From Chlorobiaceae bacterium (GTDB taxonomy: Bacteria > Bacteroidota > Ignavibacteria > UBA10030 > SZUA-254), in the NCBI GenBank assembly GCA_013824245.1, contig PNNN01000051.1:1-64000 (forward strand): a DNA stretch of 64,000 bases, in the 5' to 3' direction. Both the position numbers and the translations under genes were made by a program. Shown here piece by piece: positions 9,189 through 18,742 of the stretch. Every line of letters starts with the position of its first letter. The first letter of the stretch is position 1. A model generated the notes under the pieces. The model worked only from the letters and a program-made list of their open reading frames with translations. It was not told the origin of the DNA and did not search any database.

Positions 9189-10852
9189 TGAAACTATTTT
9201 CAAATCGGCAACGCCGAGGTAAACTTATTATATTATTTCTCACTATCTCTGCTTTCATTTTTGGCTTCACTATGTCTGATGGTGATTATTTTTTTAAAAT
9301 CAATAAAAGTATCGACATTTTTGGAAGAGTCTATAAAGAAATTGCATTAAATTATGTTGACGAGGTGGACCCTGAAAAATTTATGGAATCAGGAATAGAC
9401 GGGTTGCTCAGCACATTGGATCCATACACCACTTTCATAACCGAATCTGAGGCAGAAGAGGTAGAGTTGATCACTGTTGGGAAATATGGTGGTATAGGTA
9501 TAACCGTTGGATCAAGGGACGGATATATTACTGTTCTGTCGTTGATGGAAGGATATTCGGCTCAGCGTCAGGGAATTCAACCGGGCGATAGAATTATTGA
9601 TGTTGACGGGAAAATGATAGTCGGTTTAAAAGCTGAAGATCTTCGAACCTTGACACGCGGTGAGCCGGGAAGTGAACTGCGGTTAAAAATTGAGCGTGAT
9701 GGAGAAGAAAAACATCTCGAATTTGTTCTTGTCCGAGAAGAGATTCAGTTGAAAAATATTACCTATTCAGATTATATAAAAGACAGTATTGCGTATATTA
9801 AGCTCGAACGTTTTTCACGGGGTGCAGGCGATGAATTGCGTTTGGCACTGAAAGACCTAAAATTAAAACATCAAATTGGCGGCGTAATTTTAGATTTGCG
9901 TGGAAATCCCGGCGGGTTGTTGGATGTTGCAGTAGATGTTGTGGAAAAATTTTTACCAAAAGGAAGTTTGATTGTAAGTACACGCGGTAGACAACCTGAA
10001 ACAGAACGAAAATTTTTTGCAACGGAAGACCCAATGTTACCGCAGGTACCTTTGGTAATCCTTGTTAACAATCGGAGTGCAAGCGCGAGTGAGATAGTTG
10101 CCGGAGCCGTTCAGGATTTAGACAGAGGAATCATACTCGGCACACGAACATTTGGAAAAGGTTTGGTTCAAACTATTACACCGCTGGTGTATAATACTCA
10201 ACTCAAACTTACAACAGCAAAATATTATACTCCCAGCGGGCGCTGCATTCAGGAGATCGATTACACACACAGAAATAAAGATGGGATATTCTCGCCGGTA
10301 CCTGAAAGTGCGAAGAAAACATTTAAAACCCTCAAGGGTCGTCTCGAACTTGAAGCCGGTGGAATTCAACCCGATACTGTTGTAAGTGAAGTCGAACAGA
10401 GCGAGTTCTATAATTATCTCACACGCAAAGCGATGTTCTTCAAGTTTGCTAATATATATGTTCAAGCTCATAAGGATACCCCAAAAGTTTTCGAGAGTGT
10501 AGAGCTTACAGAAAAGTTGAAACAGTATTTAGACAGCGTGAAATTCACTTTTCAAGATGAGATCGAAACAAAATATTTAGAATTATGCGCTAAATCGGAA
10601 AAATGTAAGTACAGTGCTGCCGTTCGGGAGCAATTCGAAAAATTAAAATCAATGCTGAAAGAGGAAAAACCGGATCTCGTTCAGCAATATGCCGATGAAA
10701 TCCTCCCAACTCTCCGTGCTGAAATAATGAATCGGTACAAAGGAGAAAGAGGACGCGTGGAAGAAATGCTGAAGGATGACCCGCAGGTAATTGCTGCTTC
10801 CGGATTGATTGCAAATAAGAAAGAGTACGCCCGGCGATTAGAATCTAGATAA
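9185..10852 (+). CDS. S41 family carboxy-terminal processing protease with PDZ domain
   Basis: PDZ (GYSAQRQGIQPGDRIIDVDG), VILDLRGNPGGLL, NNRSASASEIVAGAVQDLDRGIILGTRTFGKG (Ser/Lys). Confidence 0.94.
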   Translation: MMKLFSNRQRRGKLIILFLTISAFIFGFTMSDGDYFFKINKSIDIFGRVYKEIALNYVDEVDPEKFMESGIDGLLSTLDPYTTFITESEAEEVELITVGKYGGIGITVGSRDGYITVLSLMEGYSAQRQGIQPGDRIIDVDGKMIVGLKAEDLRTLTRGEPGSELRLKIERDGEEKHLEFVLVREEIQLKNITYSDYIKDSIAYIKLERFSRGAGDELRLALKDLKLKHQIGGVILDLRGNPGGLLDVAVDVVEKFLPKGSLIVSTRGRQPETERKFFATEDPMLPQVPLVILVNNRSASASEIVAGAVQDLDRGIILGTRTFGKGLVQTITPLVYNTQLKLTTAKYYTPSGRCIQEIDYTHRNKDGIFSPVPESAKKTFKTLKGRLELEAGGIQPDTVVSEVEQSEFYNYLTRKAMFFKFANIYVQAHKDTPKVFESVELTEKLKQYLDSVKFTFQDEIETKYLELCAKSEKCKYSAAVREQFEKLKSMLKEEKPDLVQQYADEILPTLRAEIMNRYKGERGRVEEMLKDDPQVIAASGLIANKKEYARRLESR

Positions 10853-11503
10853 TTATTGTGTCTGAATAGTATCTGTGTATCCTAATTCCATTAGTTTACC
10901 CTGGATTAACATCAACATTCTGTTAAAATCGCCTCGCTCGTGTACGAAGTCAACTTCGTCTGATGGGACTACGAGGAGCGGTCCCAGCGTGTAACGATTA
11001 ATCCAATCTTTATAAAGTCCGCTCAGTTGTTCAAGGTATGTACGCGGTATGCTTTGTTCATAATCTCTGCCCCTTCTGGCGATTTGTTTTATCAGCGTTT
11101 CAATCCTAGCATCGAGAAAAATTAGGAGGTCAGGCGGTTGGAGATATTCCATCATAACCTTATACAACTCAACGTAATTTGTGTAATCGCGCTTGTCCAT
11201 CTTTCCGATGTCGGAGAGATTGCGCGCGAATATTTCGGCGTCTTCATATATCGAACGATCCTGAATAACGCTCTCTTTTCCTTCGACAATTTTTTTATGA
11301 TCGTTGAATCGCTTCGATAGAAAATAAACCTGCAGATTGAACGACCATCGATCCATATCGGCATAAAAATCTGAAAGATATGGATTGTCTTCAACCGATT
11401 CATAAAACGAATTCCAGCCATAGTGCTGGCTTAGCATTCGCGTGAGCGAAGATTTTCCCGATCCGATGTTACCGGCTACTGCGACAAAAATTTTTTTGTT
11501 CAT
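10853..11503 (-). CDS. Deoxynucleoside kinase family protein
   Basis: VAVAGNIGSGKSSLTRML; QDRSIYEDAEIFA; RRGRDYEQSI. Confidence 0.9.
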   Translation of the reverse strand: MNKKIFVAVAGNIGSGKSSLTRMLSQHYGWNSFYESVEDNPYLSDFYADMDRWSFNLQVYFLSKRFNDHKKIVEGKESVIQDRSIYEDAEIFARNLSDIGKMDKRDYTNYVELYKVMMEYLQPPDLLIFLDARIETLIKQIARRGRDYEQSIPRTYLEQLSGLYKDWINRYTLGPLLVVPSDEVDFVHERGDFNRMLMLIQGKLMELGYTDTIQTQ

Positions 11504-11562
11504 GATTTATAAAATATACTTGAATGTTCTTTTATCAGTAAGTTATTTATCCGTGATCGTTC

Positions 11563-13521
11563 TTATTTGAGTTTCTTGATCTTTTCGATTGCAGATGGAT
11601 TCTTAAGGGATGCCGCTTTCTGGAAATATTCTTTCGCCGTGCGTTTGTTTCCCCGATCTTCTTCGATACTCCCGATGTTGTAAAGTGGATCGGAATATGA
11701 AGGATCTAAATCGATGGCTTTTTGAAAATAAATCAGTGCAGAATCTAACTGGTTATTTTGCGCGAAGACACTTCCTAAATTGTTATATGCTCTCTCATAT
11801 GTTGGAGCAAGTGTTATTGTCCTTCTGTATACTGCCTCCGCACCCTTCAGCTCGCCTTTTTCAAAAAAATAATTTCCGGCATCGATGCAATATGTTACAT
11901 ATTCTACATAGGCGGCAGTGTCGGTTGGGATTGCGGCAAGCCATCTCTCATATGCATTTAGGTTATATGGAATTCCCTGCGGACCGAGCGCCTTTAAATT
12001 TGTAACTAAATTTTGATGTCCTTGTGGATCGAATGGATAGAGATTTGTGTACCGATTCCACGCATCGATGGGTCCTTGCGTATTTTCCATTTGATGGTAG
12101 TAAAGTACCAGCGATAATGTTGAACTGTAGTAACCGTAATTAGAAACCGTTCCCGGCTCAAATAGCGTTTGATAGCGGTTTAGGTTTGATTCTGTACTGG
12201 CGTGAACCACAATAAATGAGAATGTATTTATCAGAGTTATTGTGATAATAATTCCGAACGAACTAAATAATCGGTCGGGTTTTAATTCTGCGATCAACCA
12301 TGCGGCCCATAATGCAATAACAGGAAAATACGGCGCCATAACATCCCAGTCTTTTGCCAATCCTAAATCGAATTTTAAAATTATAATAAGTCCGAAAAGG
12401 GGGAGGGCAGAAATGAGAAAGAATTTTCCCCAATTTGATTGCCAGAGTAATCGGCGGTTTGTAAGGAATATGTATAATATTATCGCAATAGATGTTCCGC
12501 CAAGCAGTAAAAGATAATTTAAAAGTTCAGATGCATGGACTGCATCAAATAAAGTGTATGGTTCAGTATAAAGCGATAGTGCATCTTGCCCTGAAACGAA
12601 TGGAAGGAAGTGGCTGTGTGGAGTCCAGGCATAAAAATTTTGCAGATCAAAATTTACCATGAAAAGCAGAAGGAGGATTAAAGACGCTAATACAGCGGTT
12701 CCTTTCACGACACCTTTTGAGCCGTTCTTCTTGTATTCTAAAAATCCCATGAAACACAGTGATGGGAGGAAAAGCAAACTGATGTAGTGACTTAACGCCA
12801 TCACAAAGAATAATATTACAACACTCGATATAGACAATTTTTCTCGAATATAGAGGATCACAGAAAGCATGTAAACAGTAACGGCTAAAATAGCAATACC
12901 GTATGTTTCCATGTATCCGAAAAATAATTGCATATACGGAAAAGACAACATGAAAAGGAACGATAGAAATTTTTGAGCCGGTTGGTTGAACAAGTTCTGC
13001 ACGATGAAGAAGACCGCCGTGATGAACCCGATTCCCAATAACATAGAGCCGATGAGGAAAGCGTTGAGCAGTTGTTCGTATGACATAACTTTGAGTAATT
13101 TTACAATTCCAAAAAAATATGCTGTTGCCAACGGTTCATTCCGGAGGTCGAGTGTGGCATTACCGCGGAGTGTCTCGAAAAAATTTTTAACGATGTACAT
13201 ACCGTCGCCGAACAGAGGCGTGGCGACTCGAAATATCCAGGCAAAAATTAAATAGACGATTATCGATATAATTAGAAAATGGTACGGTTTTGTCTCCATC
13301 TGCAAACCGAATCGCTCGGTTAATTTTGTTTGAGGTCTTTTGATAAACAAGGTCAAGATGCCGATTGAGAGAAAAATATAACCAATCGTATAAGTGTTTG
13401 GGAGGAACGACAAAGAATTAAATCCCCAAACGAAACCATTGGGTAAAAAAGCGCCGACGATATAAAGTATTGCCAATAGGCAACTTAGGATAAGACTGAA
13501 TTTTAAAAATGATCCTGCCAT
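11563..13521 (-). CDS. Multi-pass membrane protein with C-terminal TPR repeats
   Basis: About 10 hydrophobic segments then YERAYNNLGSVFAQNNQLDSALIYFQKAIDLDPSYSDPLYNIGSI. Confidence 0.85.
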   Translation of the reverse strand: MAGSFLKFSLILSCLLAILYIVGAFLPNGFVWGFNSLSFLPNTYTIGYIFLSIGILTLFIKRPQTKLTERFGLQMETKPYHFLIISIIVYLIFAWIFRVATPLFGDGMYIVKNFFETLRGNATLDLRNEPLATAYFFGIVKLLKVMSYEQLLNAFLIGSMLLGIGFITAVFFIVQNLFNQPAQKFLSFLFMLSFPYMQLFFGYMETYGIAILAVTVYMLSVILYIREKLSISSVVILFFVMALSHYISLLFLPSLCFMGFLEYKKNGSKGVVKGTAVLASLILLLLFMVNFDLQNFYAWTPHSHFLPFVSGQDALSLYTEPYTLFDAVHASELLNYLLLLGGTSIAIILYIFLTNRRLLWQSNWGKFFLISALPLFGLIIILKFDLGLAKDWDVMAPYFPVIALWAAWLIAELKPDRLFSSFGIIITITLINTFSFIVVHASTESNLNRYQTLFEPGTVSNYGYYSSTLSLVLYYHQMENTQGPIDAWNRYTNLYPFDPQGHQNLVTNLKALGPQGIPYNLNAYERWLAAIPTDTAAYVEYVTYCIDAGNYFFEKGELKGAEAVYRRTITLAPTYERAYNNLGSVFAQNNQLDSALIYFQKAIDLDPSYSDPLYNIGSIEEDRGNKRTAKEYFQKAASLKNPSAIEKIKKLK

Positions 13522-13723
13522 TTTGTTCCTTAAATCAAAGAATTACTAAAAAAAGGTGAATAAATGTAAAAGGGATTCCTGTTATTTGCGTTTTCGGGGT
13601 TGAATATTGTAAAGGATAAAGATAGAAAAAATCTCGCGGAAGTCCAATTTAAAAAGTTACTTAGAGATTCATAAAAGTGAGGAATAACACAGCATGGGTT
13701 ATAAAATGTACTTTATTAGGTAT

Positions 13724-13800
13724 GTAAGTTGATACCTCCGCAACTTACTGTATGGTTCTGGGGATAGCCCGGTGCGTGAAAGCGCCGGGCTCGATTTTTT
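13724..13800 (+). ncRNA. Candidate small RNA 3' module: perfect 8-bp hairpin with CCTCC loop plus rho-independent terminator
   Basis: GTAAGTTG-ATACCTCCG-CAACTTAC at 13724-13748, then AGCCCGGTGCG-N6-CGCCGGGCT and a T8 run on the + strand between two minus-strand genes; 5' end unknown. Confidence 0.4.
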
Positions 13801-13808
13801 TTATACCC

Positions 13809-16502
13809 TTATCTTCGTGGCATTGCTAAGTCTTTACACAGTTCAACAAGCTGTATAAATTCAGCGCGGTATCCTTCGCGGTCTTTACCTCTCGAATCCT
13901 GCGAAAGCTCAAGCACATCGCGGAATGACGCGCTTCCTTTAAATTGTGAATCGCGAAGCAGCATTCCGAACTCAGCAACAGATGCAGCCCACCGAAAGTT
14001 GTTTGATGTCTCATCCAATTCCGCTGTTTCATCTTCAAGTGCTTGAACGATCAACCGACTCTCTGATTCCTTCGGTGGTTTGTATCGGAATTTAACCGTG
14101 AGTATTTCGTCTGTTTGCTTCGCGTTGCGATTAATACGCGAATCCTGATACTTGAGATCGTCAACTTCCGGCAGATCGATTTCACCACCGCTCGAAATTA
14201 TTTCATACAAAGCAGTTACTGAATGTCCCGCGCCAATATCGCCGGCATCTTTTTTATCGTTGTTGAAATCTTCTTTTGCAAGCATACGATTTTCATATCC
14301 TATCAAGCGGTATGCTTTAACTTTAGCCGGATTGAATTCAATCTGAAGCTTCACATCTTTTGCGATAGTAAATAATGTTCCTGCCATTTGCCCGACAAAA
14401 ACTTTTCGTGCTTCTTGTAGATTATCTATGTAAGAGTAGTTACCATTTCCTTTGTCGGCAAGTTTTTCCATTTTGGAATCTTTATAGTTTCCGGTTCCGA
14501 AGCCAAGAACAGAAAGATAAATACCGAGATCGCGTTTTTCTTCAATAAGACGCTCAAGCTCTGCATCGCTTGATATACCAACATTGAAATCTCCATCTGT
14601 TGCAAGTATAACCCGATTGTTGCCGTTCTTCTTGAAATTCTCTTGTGCAATTTTATACGCAAGAAGAATTCCCTCACCGCCCGCTGTTGAGCCGCCTGCT
14701 TGCAATTGATCTATGGCGTGCAATATTTCTTCTTTATTATCGCCGTAAGTCGAAGGCAGGACGAGTCCAGCTCTTCCGGCATAAACAACGATTGATACTT
14801 TGTCTTCTTCACGTAATTGATCCACAAGCAATCTGAACGCTGCTTTAACAAGTGGGAGCTTATTCGGTTGATTCATAGAGCCGGAGACATCGAGCAGAAA
14901 AACAAGATTGCTTGGAGGCAAGTTTTCCGTTGCGATTTTCTTTCCCTGCAATCCGATTAGCAAAAGTTTATTCTCACTGTTCCATGGACATGTTGACATC
15001 TCTGTCGTTATTGAAAATGGATGTCCATTTTTCGGTTGCGGATAATCATAAGTGAAATAATTGATTAGTTCCTCTATTCGCACGGCATCTTTGGGCGGCA
15101 GTTGACCGTTTTTGATAAACCTACGAACGTTGCTGTAAGATGCATTATCGACATCAATAGAAAAAGTTGAAAGCGGATTCTGGCGGACATCGAGAAATTC
15201 ATTCTCGTTTATTTTATCATACTCTTCTGTATGGAATTGACGTTGTTGTGCTTGCAATCGATCTAATTTGCTCGTGACAGGTACTCCGTCAACAAGATAT
15301 TGAACTTCATTATTTCTACCACCTCGCAGGAAAAGATTATTCCCTTGCTTTGTAACTCCTGTTTGAAGTTTAAGTACATCTTCAACACTTTTGACGTTTG
15401 GAATGGATTCAATAGGTTTCTCACCCGCTTTTTGCGTTGACGAAGTGGCTAGAGAATTTACAAGATTCTGATCTGCGGTTATTGTGACACCTGAAACTTG
15501 AACCGCACTTGATGTCAGACTAAAATCCATCGGTGTTACTTTATCCTTTTTTATTATTATATCTTTCATCTCCATGGCGGCGTACCCTACCTGGGTAGCT
15601 CGCAACGTGTATGTACCGGAAGGTAGACCAATGATGGTAAATTTCCCATCCATGTCGGTCGTTGCACCATGGGTTGTTCCGACAACGAGCACATTAGCTG
15701 CTATGATCGGATCACCTGAAACAGCATCTGTTACTCTTCCGACTATTTTATTAGAACCTTTTTCAAGCTGAGTAATCTGGTACATCGATTTTTGTGTTGA
15801 ATCGATTTTTGTAACGATTGAATCTTTTGCCGGAGTTGCTGCCGCCATTAACTGTTCAGTTACTTGCGGTTTTTGCACGTCAGCATGTTTTGTTTGTACC
15901 TGTGAATTTTCGGCAACGATCGATGGTTGTTTCGGTTGGGATGATTTGCTTTCAGCAACTTTAGATTTAACTGTCTGCTCTTTATTTTGAGATGGTGGAG
16001 ATTCCATCTGTTTAAATTTGTCGGAAACATCGGATTTCTTATCATCCAATTGCACGCCATCGGTTGTGGGTGAAATTATTTGAGAAATATCCGGATGTGG
16101 AGAAGAAGTTTTCAGCGTAAACCAGACAGCAAACGCACCAACAAGAACCGTCAACATCGCTGCCGCTCGAAAATACCAAGCAGCTTCTACTTTATTCGGA
16201 TTGAAATAATCGAAAAATCTTAATACCTTCTTTTCAACTTTACCATTACGGCGGTGGTCAATTTCAAGAGATTCCAGCTCTTTTCCCGCTAACTTCGATT
16301 CGATTTCTGTAAAAAATTCAGCAGGGGGTTTGATGCTCTTCGGAAGTGAATTTAATTCCTCTATAAGTGTGCGCAGTGAATCAAATTCTTTTTTGCAAGA
16401 ATCGCACTGCCCGAGATGCTCTTTAACCGACTTATTTTGGACATCGTTTAATAATCCATCGATGTAATCGTGGATCAAATCTAAAACATGTTTCTGGTTC
16501 AT
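13809..16502 (-). CDS. YfbK-type von Willebrand factor A protein with N-terminal anti-sigma zinc finger, TM helix, CarboxypepD_reg-like domain and TonB-plug-like segment
   Basis: HLGQCDSCKK (HxxxCxxC); TM YFRAAAMLTVLVGAFAVWFTL; GRVTDAVSGDPIIAANVLVVGTTHGATTDMDGKFTI; NNLFLRGGRNNEVQYLVDGVPV; VFLLDVSGSMNQPNKLPLVK MIDAS. Confidence 0.9.
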   Translation of the reverse strand: MNQKHVLDLIHDYIDGLLNDVQNKSVKEHLGQCDSCKKEFDSLRTLIEELNSLPKSIKPPAEFFTEIESKLAGKELESLEIDHRRNGKVEKKVLRFFDYFNPNKVEAAWYFRAAAMLTVLVGAFAVWFTLKTSSPHPDISQIISPTTDGVQLDDKKSDVSDKFKQMESPPSQNKEQTVKSKVAESKSSQPKQPSIVAENSQVQTKHADVQKPQVTEQLMAAATPAKDSIVTKIDSTQKSMYQITQLEKGSNKIVGRVTDAVSGDPIIAANVLVVGTTHGATTDMDGKFTIIGLPSGTYTLRATQVGYAAMEMKDIIIKKDKVTPMDFSLTSSAVQVSGVTITADQNLVNSLATSSTQKAGEKPIESIPNVKSVEDVLKLQTGVTKQGNNLFLRGGRNNEVQYLVDGVPVTSKLDRLQAQQRQFHTEEYDKINENEFLDVRQNPLSTFSIDVDNASYSNVRRFIKNGQLPPKDAVRIEELINYFTYDYPQPKNGHPFSITTEMSTCPWNSENKLLLIGLQGKKIATENLPPSNLVFLLDVSGSMNQPNKLPLVKAAFRLLVDQLREEDKVSIVVYAGRAGLVLPSTYGDNKEEILHAIDQLQAGGSTAGGEGILLAYKIAQENFKKNGNNRVILATDGDFNVGISSDAELERLIEEKRDLGIYLSVLGFGTGNYKDSKMEKLADKGNGNYSYIDNLQEARKVFVGQMAGTLFTIAKDVKLQIEFNPAKVKAYRLIGYENRMLAKEDFNNDKKDAGDIGAGHSVTALYEIISSGGEIDLPEVDDLKYQDSRINRNAKQTDEILTVKFRYKPPKESESRLIVQALEDETAELDETSNNFRWAASVAEFGMLLRDSQFKGSASFRDVLELSQDSRGKDREGYRAEFIQLVELCKDLAMPRR

Positions 16503-17044
16503 CGTCCTAACCTCGCTTTCAAAAGTGTACGCGCTCTGTGTAATGTTGCTTTAGAAGTGCCGGAAGCAATTCCGAGCATTGTACCTATTTCATCATGCGA
16601 GTATCCTTCGATATCGTGGAGAACAACAACAGTTCGCGCCTGAAGTGGCAAAGAAGCTACTGCCGATTCAAGATCCATCATAGTTTCGGGTGATATCTGT
16701 CCATCATCGCGTTCAAACCGTTCGATGTCGTCTGTGAATTGGACATGTGCCGAGCGTCTTTTCTGTGAGCGTATATGATCGAGCACAGCATTGACGGCAA
16801 TACGGTGGAGCCATGCGCCAAACGGACTTTCGCCGCGGAAGGTGTGAAGCATTTGCCATGCGCGAACAATAGTTTCTTGCGTTAATTCTTTGGCAAGTTC
16901 GGTGTTGGCAAGCATACGCAGGCAAACGGCATAAACTCTGCCCGAGTTCTCCCTGCAAAGCTGAAGAAACGCCGCGTTATCACCCGTTTTTGCAAGACCA
17001 ATTAGGTCTGTGCTTTCTGCGAGGAACTGCTTCTCATGTTCCAT
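16499..17044 (-). CDS. ECF RNA polymerase sigma factor
   Basis: ELTQETIVRAWQMLHTFRGESPFGAWLHRIAVNAVLDHIR; LPLQARTVVVLHDIEGYSHDEIGTMLGIASGTSKATLHRARTLL; stop overlaps start of 13809-16502 by 4 bp. Confidence 0.95.
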   Translation of the reverse strand: MEHEKQFLAESTDLIGLAKTGDNAAFLQLCRENSGRVYAVCLRMLANTELAKELTQETIVRAWQMLHTFRGESPFGAWLHRIAVNAVLDHIRSQKRRSAHVQFTDDIERFERDDGQISPETMMDLESAVASLPLQARTVVVLHDIEGYSHDEIGTMLGIASGTSKATLHRARTLLKARLGR

Positions 17045-17173
17045 GGTTATCTCCGATATTTGATACTGTATGAACATAGGTCATCTACTAAGATGACGCC
17101 GGCGAGGGAGGAAGGGTTTATACAACGAACGGAATTGTTTCTCATTCGGTGATAATCGAAGATGCTGGTGAAA

Positions 17174-18727
17174 TTAGTATAATAGGTCGATATATTGTTT
17201 GGCGCTTTTTGACCACTCAAACCTTGCGCTTGCTGCCTCCAATTTTATTTTTTCCCATTTCATTTTATCGGTTAAATAAATATCAATCGCTTTCTTTGTT
17301 ACTGAAAATAAATTATCAACCTTCTCTTGAATTGTATCTCCCCTAAATTGGAATCCAGTAACCTCATCAATAACCGTATCTTTCAAACCTCCGGTTGCGT
17401 GAACGATGCACGGTTGTCCGTTTTGCATTGCAATCATCTGACTTATCCCGCACGGTTCGAAGGAACTCGGCATCAGAAATATTGTGCCGTTACCATAAAG
17501 CATATTGCCGATTTTGTTCGAATAAAGTTTTATGAAAACCAGCCGCTTGTGTTTGCTGAATGCCTTTTCAAATTTAACTTCCAATTCTCTTGGTCCGTTT
17601 CCAAGGAGAAAATAAAAACCGTTCACTTTTTCCAAATGCGTGAGTATTTCATCGAGTGCGGTTAATTTTTTAATTCCGGGTTCGAGCAGGAGTCGAACTT
17701 TTTGTTCTGTAACTCTTGTAACGCTCGTCAGAATAACGGAGGGTTGCATCGATTTTATATTTCCAAGCCGCTCGATAACTTTTTTTGAAAATGTGTCAGA
17801 TTGGGAATCGCTCAATATTTCTTTTATGCTGAGGTTGCATAGATCTAGAAATGAAATCGGCTGATTTTTATTTTGGAGCGGATATTCTATCCCGTTCAGG
17901 ATACCGAATAAACTGCTTTCTTCTTTTTTCTTCCGAAGAAATTGTTCTAATCCCTCGCCCCCGTAAAAACCGTTTTTGTGGTCGCTCGGTTTTAATATTT
18001 CTTCAGCATAAGTTGAAGAGACTGTATTAATTTTTTCCGAGAACCTGATTCCTGCGGCAAGCGGTGTGAACTGTGGTTCAGTATATCGTGGATCTTTCCA
18101 TTTATCTATCCAGTCTGAATCTTTAAAAAGTTCAGGAAACCACTGTTCAACGGATGCCCGTTTCCCATTTATTGGACGATTTCCCTGATATCCTAAATTA
18201 TGAATGGTAAAAACAACTTTATGTTTTTTGAGATGTTTAAAGTCAGGATGAAGTTCTCTCAAAAGATTAAATGCGCCCATATGCCAATCGTGCAAATGAA
18301 TTATGGTTGAGGAGGGAATTGTTTTGATATATTGCCCGATGGCTGAGCAGAAAAGTGCAAATTTCGTTGCATCTTGAGCAAATGGTTGAGAGGGTGGATC
18401 CTGACTATAAATTTTATCGCCGCGAATTTCAGGATGCTCGAAAACCAAATGAATTACGTTTTGTTTTGGATGTTTTGGCGTTACGTCCCAGAGTTCACCT
18501 TCTGTAGTTTTACCTGCGAACGGAAAGTTAATGGTCGATAGAATTTTAGAAGGATTGTCCTTATGCAAAAATCCGTATGCAGGTGTAATCACGATTACTT
18601 GATATCCGAAATCTGCGAGAGCGTTTGGCAGATCTCGTATAACATCTGCAAGCCCACCAACTTTGCCATTAACGAGTGAGTCATTTTCTGCAGCGAGCAT
18701 GATTATTGTTTTTGAGGCATCGGGCAT
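17174..18727 (-). CDS. glgA: Glycogen synthase
   Basis: GKVGGLADVIRDLPNALADFGYQVIVITPAYG; IHLHDWHMGAF; FTIHNLGYQG; MPSSFEPCGISQMIAMQNGQPCIVHATGGLKDTV. Confidence 0.92.
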   Translation of the reverse strand: MPDASKTIIMLAAENDSLVNGKVGGLADVIRDLPNALADFGYQVIVITPAYGFLHKDNPSKILSTINFPFAGKTTEGELWDVTPKHPKQNVIHLVFEHPEIRGDKIYSQDPPSQPFAQDATKFALFCSAIGQYIKTIPSSTIIHLHDWHMGAFNLLRELHPDFKHLKKHKVVFTIHNLGYQGNRPINGKRASVEQWFPELFKDSDWIDKWKDPRYTEPQFTPLAAGIRFSEKINTVSSTYAEEILKPSDHKNGFYGGEGLEQFLRKKKEESSLFGILNGIEYPLQNKNQPISFLDLCNLSIKEILSDSQSDTFSKKVIERLGNIKSMQPSVILTSVTRVTEQKVRLLLEPGIKKLTALDEILTHLEKVNGFYFLLGNGPRELEVKFEKAFSKHKRLVFIKLYSNKIGNMLYGNGTIFLMPSSFEPCGISQMIAMQNGQPCIVHATGGLKDTVIDEVTGFQFRGDTIQEKVDNLFSVTKKAIDIYLTDKMKWEKIKLEAASARFEWSKSAKQYIDLLY

Positions 18728-18742
18728 AAGATTGTTGACCTC

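Noticed and set aside
11610-12005. Antisense ORFs of 60-136 aa such as 11610-12005, 33033-33443, 48246-48689, 44277-44630
   Set aside because: All overlap well-supported genes on the opposite strand or another frame, with no RBS or domain support; spurious.
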